A stretch of DNA of 64,000 bases from Candidatus Peribacteria bacterium RIFCSPHIGHO2_01_FULL_51_35 (GTDB taxonomy: Bacteria > Patescibacteriota > Gracilibacteria > Peribacterales > Peribacteraceae), in assembly GCA_001787535.1 (NCBI GenBank), contig MFXP01000009.1, forward strand, positions 1 through 64,000, given 5' to 3'. Below the pieces are notes generated by a model. The model did not search any database, was not told the origin of the DNA, and was given only the letters and a program-made list of their open reading frames with translations. This document shows positions 17,893-29,803 of this stretch, in pieces. Positions within the stretch are counted from its first letter, which is position 1. Every line of letters starts with the position of its first letter. A program made the translations under genes and the position numbers.

Positions 17893-19320
17893 TCATGCGC
17901 CCGCTTTTTGCGTCACTGTCCGTATTGTTTGACGGGCGCTGGCATGCCGGCAAGCGTGCACCCAGTCCGGTTTTATGAGGAAGGAACGACCGAAAGAGAG
18001 ATCCACGATGTCACCGTCGTGGAGGAGTGCATCGAAGGATGTGATCCGCCCGTTCACACGGGCAATTTTGAGCGCCCCGAACCGTTTTCCCGCCGCCATG
18101 CAGGCAAAATCGAGCACCGAAGCGGGCTTTTTCAAGTGATACAAGCGATTTTTTTCGTCGAAAATGATGAGGTGATCTTCGCGGAAGTACGTGCGCAGCG
18201 CCGCTTCGAATTCTTTGGGGGACCTGGCTTCGGTGCGCAGGCTCTCCAGGTTGCGGAACAGATTCACTCTGGCGGACGGACTGCGGAGTGCGTACTTCCA
18301 ATCTTTGTACGAACCGTGATCCAAACTTCCTTCTTCGCACTCGCGGTGCATTTCTTCGGTGCGGATTTGGATTTCGATGGGTTGCTCGGTAACGCCGGGC
18401 AGCGGATAGACGACGGTGTGGATGGAGCGGTAGCCGTTTTCCTTGGGTGCCCCGATGTAGTCTTTGAGTTTTCCGGGGATGGGATGCATGCGCGCATGCA
18501 CGACGCCCAGTGCTCGGTAGCAATCGCCTCGCGTGGGAACAACGATGCGGAGCGCCAAGCGATCGGTGAGTTCCCCGAATGTTCGCCGCTTCACGACCAT
18601 CTTTCGATACGTGGAATAGAGTCCTTTGATGCGACCGTCCAACGTGCCGGTGATGTCATTCTGCTTGAGAAGTTTCTCCAGATATTTCTGCGTATGGGAG
18701 AGACTTGCGTGGTCCAATTTCGCCGCAGCGGCGAAGGATTTTTGCAGGTGGTTCGCCGTGCGCGGATAGAGATGCAAAAAGCACGCGTCTTCCATTTCGT
18801 AGCGCCATTTTTGGAATCCCAACCGTCCCGCAATGGCCGTATACATATGCAGTGTTTCGCGTGCGATCTGCTTTTGGATGACGTGATCGAACCTGCGCAG
18901 ATGCCGAATGTCATTCACGCGGTGCGCCATGCGCAGGAACATCATGCGCGGTTCATGGACGAAGGCATCCAGCACTCTGTCCAGATCATGCGTGTCGGCA
19001 TCGATGTGCAAGCGCCTGAGCTCATGCATGCTTTTCACAAGTGACCGCTCCTCCTCATTCAATGGAGATTGTGCCAAAAATTCTTCGCCTTTCGGATGCA
19101 CCAGAAGATCATGAAGAATGGCAATGGAAAGCAAGGAAGCATCCTGCGTGAGTTCGCTTAAGACGCCTCCCACTTCGCATCCGTGCGCTGCATAGTTTTC
19201 CCCCGTGCGCCTTTTTCTGTCAGACAGATATTCATGTGCAAACGCACAGGCAGTGCGAAGACGCGACCGCGTGCCCAAGTCAGAAATATTTTTCTGCAGA
19301 GGACGGCACGCATCACTCAT
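17893..19320 (-). CDS. RelA/SpoT-like (p)ppGpp synthetase/hydrolase (HD + RelA + TGS-like)
   Basis: AILHDLL, HRVNDIRHLR, ...KWRYEMED, DITGTLDGRIKGLYSTYRKM, DRLALRIVV, KENGYRSIHT; C-terminal TGS-like region; start set at MSDACRP. Confidence 0.88.
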   Translation of the reverse strand: MSDACRPLQKNISDLGTRSRLRTACAFAHEYLSDRKRRTGENYAAHGCEVGGVLSELTQDASLLSIAILHDLLVHPKGEEFLAQSPLNEEERSLVKSMHELRRLHIDADTHDLDRVLDAFVHEPRMMFLRMAHRVNDIRHLRRFDHVIQKQIARETLHMYTAIAGRLGFQKWRYEMEDACFLHLYPRTANHLQKSFAAAAKLDHASLSHTQKYLEKLLKQNDITGTLDGRIKGLYSTYRKMVVKRRTFGELTDRLALRIVVPTRGDCYRALGVVHARMHPIPGKLKDYIGAPKENGYRSIHTVVYPLPGVTEQPIEIQIRTEEMHRECEEGSLDHGSYKDWKYALRSPSARVNLFRNLESLRTEARSPKEFEAALRTYFREDHLIIFDEKNRLYHLKKPASVLDFACMAAGKRFGALKIARVNGRITSFDALLHDGDIVDLSFGRSFLIKPDWVHACRHASARQTIRTVTQKAGA

Positions 19321-19404
19321 GCATGCAGTATACGAGAGATTGAAAAAAATCCACATGAAAATTTTCCGCTGGATTTTATAAACCAAATGCGTACAATACT
19401 CACC

Positions 19405-19692
19405 ATGGCAAAAACATCCAAGCCATGGCATCAGATCCTTGCACCAGTTGCACTCGTGGTCATTCTTTTCTGTGTCTGGATATGGAAATCCGGGGCAATG
19501 AAGTTCGGGTGCGATACGGGGGGCGAATCCAAAATCCTCAATAACGGTGTCATTGTGTTCAGTTGTGCAGAACCTCGTTTTATCGTGAGTTGTGATGAAC
19601 GCACTCTGTCCTTCTTCAACCAGCATTATATGTGCAGTTCCTTTGATGGAACAAAATATGCGGTCTACGGACAGTACGCAAAGACGCAATAA
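19405..19692 (+). CDS. Small membrane-anchored hypothetical protein
   Basis: One TM segment; TACAAT box 7 nt upstream of ATG. Confidence 0.5.
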   Translation: MAKTSKPWHQILAPVALVVILFCVWIWKSGAMKFGCDTGGESKILNNGVIVFSCAEPRFIVSCDERTLSFFNQHYMCSSFDGTKYAVYGQYAKTQ

Positions 19693-19737
19693 TTCGGATG
19701 AAGAATCGAAGGTAATACCCCGCTTTGATGGAATTGG

Positions 19738-19818
19738 TTTGTAGAGCCGCGCGATTCGCGCGGCTCTACAAACGGACAAACTATTATATGAGTGACTTGC
19801 GATTCGCGCGTCTCTACG
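19738..19818. repeat. GTAGAG-type palindromic repeat plus adjacent half unit
   Basis: TTTGTAGAGCCGCGCGATTCGCGCGGCTCTACAAAC, then GCGATTCGCGCGTCTCTACGG. Confidence 0.85.
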
Positions 19819-21181
19819 GATGCTCTTTCAACTTCTCCACAAACTCCCGTGCTTCTTTTTTTGTGGTGATCTTCTTATTAATCTGAGCATCATGCAAGAG
19901 TTTGAGCACTTCTCCAATCTTTTCTCCCGGAGGAATCCCCAGAATTGCGATGACTTCTTCTCCTGTGATGAGTGGTTTCGGAGGACGAGGATGAGAATCC
20001 AAAAACTGGTGGTAATCCTTCACAATGGCATCGTACAGAGAAAAATCTGCAGGATCCGTTCCTGCAATGTCCAGATAGAAGAGTGCGAGCAATTCCGAAA
20101 ACCACGGGTGAAAGTACCAGTGTGCTTTGCGTTCCTCCGGCATTGCATCCTCTCCGACAAACGAACCCATCATCATATGATGTTGAATGAGCCACAGGAT
20201 CTTCTCCCGTTGCTTCGCTTGCATTTGCAGTCGTCCCAAGGCGGCAGCCGTGAGTTCCGCCGAAACCGTTGCATGGTGATCGAACCGAATGCGGTCTTTG
20301 AGAGAAAATGTCGTTGCTTTGCCGATGTCATGGAACAGCGCTGCCATGCGGACATCGATTCCATCTTCTTCGCGATAGGATCGCACGACCGTAAGCATGT
20401 GTTCCCACACATCTCCTTCATGATGGTAATCCGCAGGCTGCGGAATGCCTTTGCAGGCATGCAGTTCCGGCAAAAAGTACGGAAGGATGTCGAGTTCCCA
20501 TAAGTCTTCGAGTGCACGATCGGGATGAGCACCTGCAAGCATCTTCTCGAGCTCTTCGAGTTTGCGCGTGCCGGAGAGATGTTCGAGCAGCGGTGCCAGT
20601 TCTCGGAGTGCCTGATACGTTTCCGGATGATACTGCCCGCTGAGACGAGCACGGAAGCGGACGACGCGGAGAATGCGCAGGGCATCGTGGCGAATGCGAG
20701 TGGCGGGATCGCCGATGAAACGGATCAATCGTTCGGCAAGATCTTGTGCACCATCAAAAGGATCATAAAGTTCGCGGGAAATGGGATTCCAGTAAAGTGC
20801 ATTCACCGTGATATCGCGCCGCTTTGCATCGTCTTCTCGCTTCCCAAAGACAACGCTTTCGGGATGTCTTCCATCGGATGCTTCATCATCTTCACGAAAC
20901 GTCGTGACTTCGAACAGATGATTTTTCAGCGGCACACGTACGCTGCCGAGCACCGCAGAAGTCATATCGGTCTTCGGAAAAATCTTGGCTACCTGCTCCG
21001 GCAGGGCATCTGTCGCCATATCTATGTCCGTAGGAATGTGTCCAAGGATCATCTCGCGCACGGCTCCACCCACCCACCACGCGTCGAATCCCGCATCATG
21101 CAAACGCTCCACGATGTGGTACGCAGCAGTCCCGAGACTCGATTCGAGTGTGCTATCAATGATGCTCTTTGATAAAGCCAT
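19814..21181 (-). CDS. CCA tRNA nucleotidyltransferase / poly(A) polymerase family with HD domain
   Basis: WWVGGAVREMILGHIPTDIDMATDALPEQV...RRDITVNAL...LRVVRFRARL...HDIGKATTF. Confidence 0.93.
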   Translation of the reverse strand: MALSKSIIDSTLESSLGTAAYHIVERLHDAGFDAWWVGGAVREMILGHIPTDIDMATDALPEQVAKIFPKTDMTSAVLGSVRVPLKNHLFEVTTFREDDEASDGRHPESVVFGKREDDAKRRDITVNALYWNPISRELYDPFDGAQDLAERLIRFIGDPATRIRHDALRILRVVRFRARLSGQYHPETYQALRELAPLLEHLSGTRKLEELEKMLAGAHPDRALEDLWELDILPYFLPELHACKGIPQPADYHHEGDVWEHMLTVVRSYREEDGIDVRMAALFHDIGKATTFSLKDRIRFDHHATVSAELTAAALGRLQMQAKQREKILWLIQHHMMMGSFVGEDAMPEERKAHWYFHPWFSELLALFYLDIAGTDPADFSLYDAIVKDYHQFLDSHPRPPKPLITGEEVIAILGIPPGEKIGEVLKLLHDAQINKKITTKKEAREFVEKLKEHP

Positions 21182-21188
21182 AGCGAAA

Positions 21189-21272
21189 GGTTATATCGTT
21201 CTATTGCTATATTGTTAGGCAGAAATACTCAATGACGCTTGCGGACAATATAACAATATAACCGTATAACAA
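21189..21272. repeat. Intergenic imperfect inverted repeat
   Basis: GGTTATATCGTTCTATTGCTATATTGTT / GACAATATAACAATATAACCGTATAACA. Confidence 0.7.
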
Positions 21273-21307
21273 TTCCTTGCGCTTACTAAATAGATAATAC
21301 TTATCGC

Positions 21308-22132
21308 ATGCTTCAGTTTGCCGTTGCCGGCGTTCCCCTTTCCACTCCAAAGCCAGGCGGAACCGTGGAAGGGTTGAAGCACGCACATTCGCTCGGCATC
21401 GAAGCCATGGAAATGGAATGGGTGCAGAATGTTCCGAAGAATCCTGAGCGTATGGAGGAGATTCGCATCACTGCGAAAGAAGGTGATATGACGCTCACGG
21501 TGCATGCGCCGTATTACATCAATCTGAATTCGCCGGAACCTGCAAAGCTGGCTGCAAGCAAACGAAGGATCCTAGATGCCCTCACGATGTCCGAACTTGC
21601 GGGCGTGCGGTCCGTCTGTGTGCATCCTGCGTTTTATTTGGGACAAGATCCTGCAAAAGTATTCGAGAACCTGCGCCGTGCAACGGAAGATATTTTAAAG
21701 CACAAGAAGTTATTCCCGAACGTGAACCTTGCCTACGAAACCATGGGAAAAACGGCGCAATTTGGCACGCTGGAAGAAGTCCTCAAGCTCAGTAAGGAAT
21801 TTGATCTGTACCCCTGCGTAGATCCCGCGCACATGCACGCCCGCACGAACGGCAAGATCAATTCTACGAAAGAATGGAACGAGATGTTCGACGCTTATGA
21901 GAAGTATCTGGGAAAGAAATCGCTGACGTATGTTCACATGCACTTCTCCGGCATTGCGTACGCCGCGCACGGCGAAAAACATCACTTGCCTTTGAAAGAA
22001 AGCGATGCGAAGTGGATGGATTTCCTGAAAGTCCTCAAAGACAGAAAGATCGGCGGAACAGTTGTTTGTGAGTCGCCGCTTCTGGAGAAAGATACGCTAC
22101 TTATGAAAGAGACATATGATGCTCTGAAATAA
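21308..22132 (+). CDS. Endonuclease IV-like / TIM-barrel sugar phosphate isomerase-epimerase family protein
   Basis: VHAPYYINLNSPEPAK...VCVHPAFYLGQ...LAYETMGKTAQFGTLEEVL...CVDPAHMHARTNG. Confidence 0.85.
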   Translation: MLQFAVAGVPLSTPKPGGTVEGLKHAHSLGIEAMEMEWVQNVPKNPERMEEIRITAKEGDMTLTVHAPYYINLNSPEPAKLAASKRRILDALTMSELAGVRSVCVHPAFYLGQDPAKVFENLRRATEDILKHKKLFPNVNLAYETMGKTAQFGTLEEVLKLSKEFDLYPCVDPAHMHARTNGKINSTKEWNEMFDAYEKYLGKKSLTYVHMHFSGIAYAAHGEKHHLPLKESDAKWMDFLKVLKDRKIGGTVVCESPLLEKDTLLMKETYDALK

Positions 22133-22205
22133 TGACCAATGACACAATGACCAATGACCAGGGAAGGCAATGTAGTTGGTCATTGGTCTCTGGTCATTGG
22201 TCATT
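22131..22205. repeat. Intergenic word-repeat hairpin (AATGACC units)
   Basis: AATGACCAATGACACAATGACCAATGACCA ... TGGTCATTGGTCTCTGGTCATTGGTCATT. Confidence 0.85.
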
Positions 22206-22243
22206 TCTTTAATTACAGTAGTACTATCTCCCTCTCCATACTT

Positions 22244-23251
22244 ATGAATATTGCCATCAATGGTTTCGGCCGCATCGGTCGTCAAGCACTGCGCATCATC
22301 CTAGGCCACCACAAAGACTTGAATGTCGTTCTGATCAATGATCTGACGGACGGGGAAACGCTGGCGCATCTCTTTGAGTTCGATTCCACGTACGGACGTT
22401 TTGATTGCGGTGGAGCCTGTTTTAAGGATGGCATGCTGGCAACGAAATTTGGAAAGATCCGCACAAGCGCATCCAAAGATCCTTCGACGCTGCCCTATAA
22501 AGAGCTCAAGGTGGACGTCGTGTTGGAATGCACGGGCAAGTTCACCAAGCGCGAGGAAGCAGCGCTGCATTTGAAGGCAGGAGCCAAGAAAGTGATCATC
22601 TCCGCTCCGTGCAGTGATCAAGCAGACGGCACGTTTTGCTTGGGCGTAAATGAAGAAACGTATGATCCCAAGACCATGCACGTGATTTCCAATGCTTCCT
22701 GCACCACCAACTCCCTCGCACCCGTTGCAAAGGTGTTGGATGATTCGTTCGGCATTGTGAGTGGTCTGATGACAACGATTCACAGCTATACCAATGACCA
22801 GAGAATCTTGGACTTCCCACACAAGGATTGGCGAAGAGCAAGGTCAGCTGCGGAAAACATCATCCCGACGAGCACGGGTGCGGCCAAAGCCATCGGTCTT
22901 GTGCTGCCGAAACTGGAAGGAAAACTGAATGGCATAGCCGTTCGCGTGCCCACTCCCACCGTGAGTCTTACAGATCTTGTATGTGTCCTTGAAAAGCCTA
23001 CAACAGTCGAAGAAATCAACGGAGCCCTAAGGGAAGCCGAAAAAGGGCGCATGAAGGGAATCCTCGGCGTGGAAGAGAAGCCTCTCGTCAGCAGCGACTA
23101 CCGCGGCGATCCGCGTTCCAGCATCGTCGATGCCCTCAGTACGATGGTCATGGGCGGCACACTCGTAAAAGTCTACACTTGGTACGACAACGAGTGGGGG
23201 TACAGTAATCGACTGGTGGAACTTGCAAAATTCGTCGGGAAGAGCTTATAG
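22244..23251 (+). CDS. gap: Glyceraldehyde-3-phosphate dehydrogenase
   Basis: MNIAINGFGRIGRQALR...SNASCTTNSLAPVAKVL...WYDNEWGYSNRL. Confidence 0.97.
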   Translation: MNIAINGFGRIGRQALRIILGHHKDLNVVLINDLTDGETLAHLFEFDSTYGRFDCGGACFKDGMLATKFGKIRTSASKDPSTLPYKELKVDVVLECTGKFTKREEAALHLKAGAKKVIISAPCSDQADGTFCLGVNEETYDPKTMHVISNASCTTNSLAPVAKVLDDSFGIVSGLMTTIHSYTNDQRILDFPHKDWRRARSAAENIIPTSTGAAKAIGLVLPKLEGKLNGIAVRVPTPTVSLTDLVCVLEKPTTVEEINGALREAEKGRMKGILGVEEKPLVSSDYRGDPRSSIVDALSTMVMGGTLVKVYTWYDNEWGYSNRLVELAKFVGKSL

Positions 23252-23303
23252 TTGCCTTGGATCCATATTTGCATTATTTATTATCTGTTGTATAATAGAA
23301 TTC

Positions 23304-23600
23304 ATGTTCTTCCCCTCCTCTCTCATGACAGATCGAAAGTTCGAACCCAACGAACAGCTGATCATCAAGGATGAAATGGGTAAAAGACGGGTAGCGTCCT
23401 ACGTAACGCAAGTGAAACGAGGTGAGATGACATTGGTCCTTGCCAAGTTTTTTTCTGAGTTGCCTCGTTCTCCTTTGGATAAAGCTCGCGAGAATCCCGC
23501 CACTATAAAAGAGTATGAAGTGGCTGTTCCGATTGAAAATGTGCGTAAAATGCCGGCAGGACCAGCCGTCAAAAACGTTGCGGAGCAATCTGCGTTCTGA
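23304..23600 (+). CDS. Hypothetical protein
   Basis: 98 aa ORF with TATAAT 7 nt upstream of ATG. Confidence 0.5.
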   Translation: MFFPSSLMTDRKFEPNEQLIIKDEMGKRRVASYVTQVKRGEMTLVLAKFFSELPRSPLDKARENPATIKEYEVAVPIENVRKMPAGPAVKNVAEQSAF

Positions 23601-23616
23601 TGCTCACTCATTTTTC

Positions 23617-23856
23617 TTAAAAAGACAGGATTGCGGCTTTCACTTTTGAACGCAAATCTTGCATGGCCGCAGCAATATCATCGCCAACACCGTAGAAGTC
23701 CGAATACTCACCATCGCCCAAATCAAGATAAGCGATTGTTCTTTGGTAAACGTCCTTATACGTGTGAACCGGGAATCCCAAGGCCTTTCCTTCTTCAAAC
23801 AAACCATCACGAGAAAGTCTTTCTATTAGTCCCTGCTCAGATGCATCGGGTGCCAT
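23617..23856 (-). CDS. Hypothetical protein
   Basis: 79 aa ORF directly downstream of dnaK. Confidence 0.45.
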   Translation of the reverse strand: MAPDASEQGLIERLSRDGLFEEGKALGFPVHTYKDVYQRTIAYLDLGDGEYSDFYGVGDDIAAAMQDLRSKVKAAILSF

Positions 23857-23865
23857 GCGGAAAAT

Positions 23866-25785
<1,920 letters not shown>

Positions 25786-25837
25786 TCAAGAGTTTAGAGT
25801 GATAATTTTATCGAGTCAAGAGATCTCGTGCTGATCT

Positions 25838-26077
25838 TTAGCCCTGAGCAGTCAAAAAAACCTTCTCCGAAAGTTTTCTGGGAACGTCTTCGTACTGTTC
25901 GATAAATGCGATCAGTATTCTTTTTGTATGACTGTCCTCGATATGCTCCTTCAAGATGAGCATGAGCGAATACGTCTGCTCGGATTGCGAGATGACATTG
26001 GACAAAATAAAAGCCATCTCCGGCGTGATTCCCAGTTCACAGAATGCCTCCATTTGCAGAGTCAGATTTTGATTCAT
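25838..26077 (-). CDS. Hypothetical protein
   Basis: 79 aa ORF. Confidence 0.4.
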   Translation of the reverse strand: MNQNLTLQMEAFCELGITPEMAFILSNVISQSEQTYSLMLILKEHIEDSHTKRILIAFIEQYEDVPRKLSEKVFLTAQG

Positions 26078-26159
26078 TTCTCCCCATTATAGGGAAATTT
26101 GAGCAAAAAATCAAGGATCGGAGCTGTGCTTTTTCCCTAAAGCATGCGACAATTCGCAT

Positions 26160-27470
26160 ATGTTCTTGGACGAAGCAATCATAGAAGTGCGCGGCGGCAA
26201 CGGCGCGCGCGGCTGCGTGAGTTGGCGCCGCGAAAAGTTCGAGCCCATGGGCGGCCCCGACGGCGGAAATGGCGGCAAAGGCGGCGATGTGATTTTCAAA
26301 GCGGATGAAAATACCGATACCTTGAGTGATTTCGCGAGTCGCAAACGCTTCGAAGCGCCGAAAGGAAGGTTTGGGAGCAGCAACAATAGAAACGGTCATG
26401 GAGGTGATGATCTCTTCCTTCCTGTGCCACCCGGCACGCTGATCTACGAAATCACCGATAAAAAAGAACCTGTGCTTCTGGCGGATCTCTCCATGCACGA
26501 TGATCAAATGATTATTGCGCGCGGAGGACGCGGCGGGTACGGCAACGCGCACTTTAAAAGCTCCACGCGCCAGGCGCCGGACTTTGCGGAACTCGGCGAA
26601 CCGGGGGAGAAGAGGACGCTCAAACTTGAGCTGAAGCTGGTCGCAGACATCGGCATCATCGGGTACCCCAGCGTCGGCAAATCCACGCTGATCTCCGTCG
26701 TCAGTTCCGCAAAACCGAAAATCGCGGATTACCCGTTTACGACATTGATTCCAAACCTGGGCGTCGTGAACGTTGCGGACAGATCATTCATCATCTGCGA
26801 TGTCCCGGGGCTGATTGAAGGCGCAAGCGAAGGCAAAGGACTTGGCCACGAATTCCTCAAGCACATTGAACGCTGCGGGATTCTTCTGCATGTGCTGGAT
26901 GTCTCCCGCGGCGATGCCGATCAATTGATCAAGGATTACAAAGCCATCCGCAAAGAACTGGAGTCACACTCCCCCACGCTCGCCAAAAAGCGCGAACTCG
27001 TGATCTTGAACAAGATCGATCTTTTTGGAAATGATGCGAGCCTGTACGAAAAAGAATTGAAGAAGGCCGGCATTGCCGTGTACAAAAGCATTTCCGCCGC
27101 CACGCGTTTCGGCACGGATGCATTGATGAAGGCACTGCTGCCGATCGCCCTGGAGGAACGCGGCAAGCGGCAAGATTTCTTGGAAGAGGAAGAGCGAAAA
27201 GCGGAAAAAGAAATCACGGTGCTCCGTCCGCACATGGAATCCGAACGCATGGGAGCCTTTCGCCTGGTGAAAGGAAACGGCATGGTGGTGGTGCGCGGCA
27301 AGCGCGTGGAGCAATTTGCGAGCATGACGGATTTCGGGAGTGAAGGCGCCATGCGCCGGTTCCAAGATGTCATCGAACGCATCGGGCTCAAGCGCGCCAT
27401 CAAGCGGGAGAGCGATGAGAACACGCAGATCTACATCGGTGATGTGCGCGTGGATCAATATTTAAACTGA
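26160..27470 (+). CDS. obg: GTPase Obg/CgtA
   Basis: MFLDEAIIEVRGGNGARGCVSWRREKFEPMGGPDGGNGGKGGDV; GYPSVGKSTL; NKIDL. Confidence 0.97.
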   Translation: MFLDEAIIEVRGGNGARGCVSWRREKFEPMGGPDGGNGGKGGDVIFKADENTDTLSDFASRKRFEAPKGRFGSSNNRNGHGGDDLFLPVPPGTLIYEITDKKEPVLLADLSMHDDQMIIARGGRGGYGNAHFKSSTRQAPDFAELGEPGEKRTLKLELKLVADIGIIGYPSVGKSTLISVVSSAKPKIADYPFTTLIPNLGVVNVADRSFIICDVPGLIEGASEGKGLGHEFLKHIERCGILLHVLDVSRGDADQLIKDYKAIRKELESHSPTLAKKRELVILNKIDLFGNDASLYEKELKKAGIAVYKSISAATRFGTDALMKALLPIALEERGKRQDFLEEEERKAEKEITVLRPHMESERMGAFRLVKGNGMVVVRGKRVEQFASMTDFGSEGAMRRFQDVIERIGLKRAIKRESDENTQIYIGDVRVDQYLN

Positions 27471-27621
27471 AAATCCTCATGGACGCCCGTCAATAATAAT
27501 CGTGTCGCATCGCTTTGAATTTTCTCCGAGCCCTCGTGCAAGCGAAAAAGATTTTTGCCGTGCAAATGTGTGCACGGGGAAAGTTTTTGCTAAGGTCACT
27601 CCCTTTCCTTCCCTCGATGGT

Positions 27622-28443
27622 ATGCGACAACTCATTCGACTTCTTGTCATCTTACAAGTCTGCAGTCCCCTCTCCGCACTTGGTGCGACTGCTCCGGATC
27701 CTTCCGAGAAACTATTGGTGAGCCGTGCGGAATTTATTCGACTGGTGATGGACGACACGTACGCAGACGACGTGGATCTGCAAAATTGTTTCCAAAACAT
27801 CGCACCGGATCCACGCAGACCCGTTTCGTACACGCATTTGTTCAAAGATGTCTCCAAAGATGTCGGGTACGGACTGGATCTTTGCCAAGGCATGTTCGTC
27901 GGTATCGTGAACGGAGACCCCGATGGTCTGTTCAGACCCGGAAAGGCCGTGAATTTTGTAGAGGCGGCAAAGATCATCAGCAAAGCGTACGGCATTGCAC
28001 CGCGTCCCAGTTTGCAACCGCAGCCGCGCGTCCCGTGGTACGAACCGTATCGCTACATCCTGGCACGCTGGGAAGCCATTCCACCGAGTGTGAAACGGTT
28101 GGATCAGCCGCTGACGCGCGCAGACGTCCGCTTCATCCTGAAAGCTCTTGCGACGGAAAAACCGGAAGTCGGTTTCCGCTACGAAGGCGGTGCACGACCT
28201 GTTGCATTCAGCCGCGTGCAGAAACCTGTGCGCGAAGGAAACACTCCCATGAGTATCGAAACGTATGAAGCGAAAAAAATACCGGTCACGTTCCTGCGTG
28301 CCACGGAACGTCCACGTCGCAGACGCGTGGAAATGACACCCGTGGAACGCCGCGTTGCTGCGAACACGCCTCTGCATGGCGGCAACTTCCGCATGCGACT
28401 ATTGGGTACAGATGCGCTGCGGTATAGGCATTCGCGGAGGTAA
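27622..28443 (+). CDS. Secreted S-layer homology (SLH)-type protein
   Basis: Signal peptide; LFKDVSKDVGYGLDLCQGMFVGIVNGDPDGLFRPGKAVNFVEAAKIISKAYG. Confidence 0.75.
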   Translation: MRQLIRLLVILQVCSPLSALGATAPDPSEKLLVSRAEFIRLVMDDTYADDVDLQNCFQNIAPDPRRPVSYTHLFKDVSKDVGYGLDLCQGMFVGIVNGDPDGLFRPGKAVNFVEAAKIISKAYGIAPRPSLQPQPRVPWYEPYRYILARWEAIPPSVKRLDQPLTRADVRFILKALATEKPEVGFRYEGGARPVAFSRVQKPVREGNTPMSIETYEAKKIPVTFLRATERPRRRRVEMTPVERRVAANTPLHGGNFRMRLLGTDALRYRHSRR

Positions 28444-28476
28444 TCGCGAAAGAATTTTGTGGAGGAAAAACGATGC

Positions 28477-28872
28477 TTAGGACATCCTTTGAGCCATTCC
28501 ATGCATCATGCCTCTCAAAACCAAACATTCACTATAATGGTTTTTTCGTACTTGAAGATCATTGTCGAGCTCTTGGATGGGTGGCTGTGAAATAACTTGG
28601 CGATCCTTCATAACCACCACACATCCAACCTTCGCGTTAAATTGTGCTACGAATTCTTCTTCTGCCTGTCCATAATGAGGTAGGCCAATGCCAGCCGGAA
28701 CAGCAGTAAGATCAAATTTCCAGTTTCCTGTTTTTTCATCAAGTACTCCCTGGTCTTCCACACAAAATCGGTAGAGATTGTGCATTCGAGTGGATCTGAA
28801 GTATTCGTTAGCCAATAACAGAGCATCGTTTTGAGAAAGATTTTTTTCCGGAGATGGGACTGTTTCGATCAT
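28477..28872 (-). CDS. Hypothetical protein
   Basis: 131 aa ORF in an AT-richer patch. Confidence 0.5.
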   Translation of the reverse strand: MIETVPSPEKNLSQNDALLLANEYFRSTRMHNLYRFCVEDQGVLDEKTGNWKFDLTAVPAGIGLPHYGQAEEEFVAQFNAKVGCVVVMKDRQVISQPPIQELDNDLQVRKNHYSECLVLRGMMHGMAQRMS

Positions 28873-28932
28873 AGAGATGCGAGAAAAGGAAAGTGATTTA
28901 CCTTAGCTTCCGATTAGCCGATGTCAACAATA

Positions 28933-29008
<76 letters not shown>

Positions 29009-29082
29009 AGAAAAATTTAAAATGACCGACGTGATATGCCGAGCGCAGTACTTTTTATCACGCTCTGCTTCGCAGAGCTAGG

Positions 29083-29120
29083 CAACTGACCTGCCTGCCG
29101 GCAGGCAGGGCTACAGCCCC
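29083..29120 (-). repeat. Partial tRNA-Ala 5' copy interrupted by a 20-bp perfect palindrome
   Basis: CAACTGA-[CCTGCCTGCCGGCAGGCAGG]-GCTACAGCCCC versus CAACTGA-GCTACAGCCCC in the intact tRNA. Confidence 0.7.
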
Positions 29121-29171
29121 AAAGTTTCGCTATTTTACAATAAGTCAGAATTTGAGAAAAGCTGCATTCAG

Positions 29172-29789
29172 CTAATTCTTTTTCCTCGATCGCGTCCACT
29201 CCACAATCTTCCCCATCTTCCTCTCGATGGGATCCGCTTTTCGAAGCCGTGATAGTTGAGCTCGCGTGAGGATGGGGAAATGTTTTATGGAATCGATATA
29301 TTTTGGAACGTACCAAAGATCTTCTTCCGCTGTCATCCATCCTTTTTTATCGAGACGCGAAAGATCAATGGGATTCGTGAAGGAACGGAGAGTCTTTTTT
29401 CCATCATTCAAAAAATATTCATGGAAATAGGACATGACGAGTTCGCGAATGGTTTTGTACACGGGTTCCCGGTACCGCAGCACTCCATGATTCGTTTTAC
29501 TGAGTGCGCCCCAGCATGCATCTTCCCGGAATACCGCGACGACGTGATCATCATCACTGGGAAAAGATTTGAGATCCAAAACCCAAGGCTTGCGACCGGA
29601 GAGTCGCAATGCAGCTGCCGCGAGCATGGCTCCTTCCATGCAGTGCGCTTTTCGCTCCCGCAGCACTCGCCGAGGCGAGAGGCACGTATCCGCAAAGTTC
29701 ATGTGGAGTTCGCCAAGGAAATCCTGGATTTTCACGGGAGTGTTGAGTGACCTTAAAATGCGGAATTCTTTTGGATCCAAATCGTACAT
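29172..29789 (-). CDS. Transglutaminase-like protein
   Basis: RERKAHCMEGAMLAAAALRLSGRKPWVLDLKS..DDDHVVAVFRE: Cys/His arrangement of the transglutaminase fold. Confidence 0.5.
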   Translation of the reverse strand: MYDLDPKEFRILRSLNTPVKIQDFLGELHMNFADTCLSPRRVLRERKAHCMEGAMLAAAALRLSGRKPWVLDLKSFPSDDDHVVAVFREDACWGALSKTNHGVLRYREPVYKTIRELVMSYFHEYFLNDGKKTLRSFTNPIDLSRLDKKGWMTAEEDLWYVPKYIDSIKHFPILTRAQLSRLRKADPIERKMGKIVEWTRSRKKN

Positions 29790-29803
29790 GTCAGCAGATT
29801 ACA

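Noticed and set aside
17890-19044. 384 aa plus-strand ORF opposite the relA/spoT-like gene
   Set aside because: Antisense shadow of a well-supported synthetase; composition not protein-like
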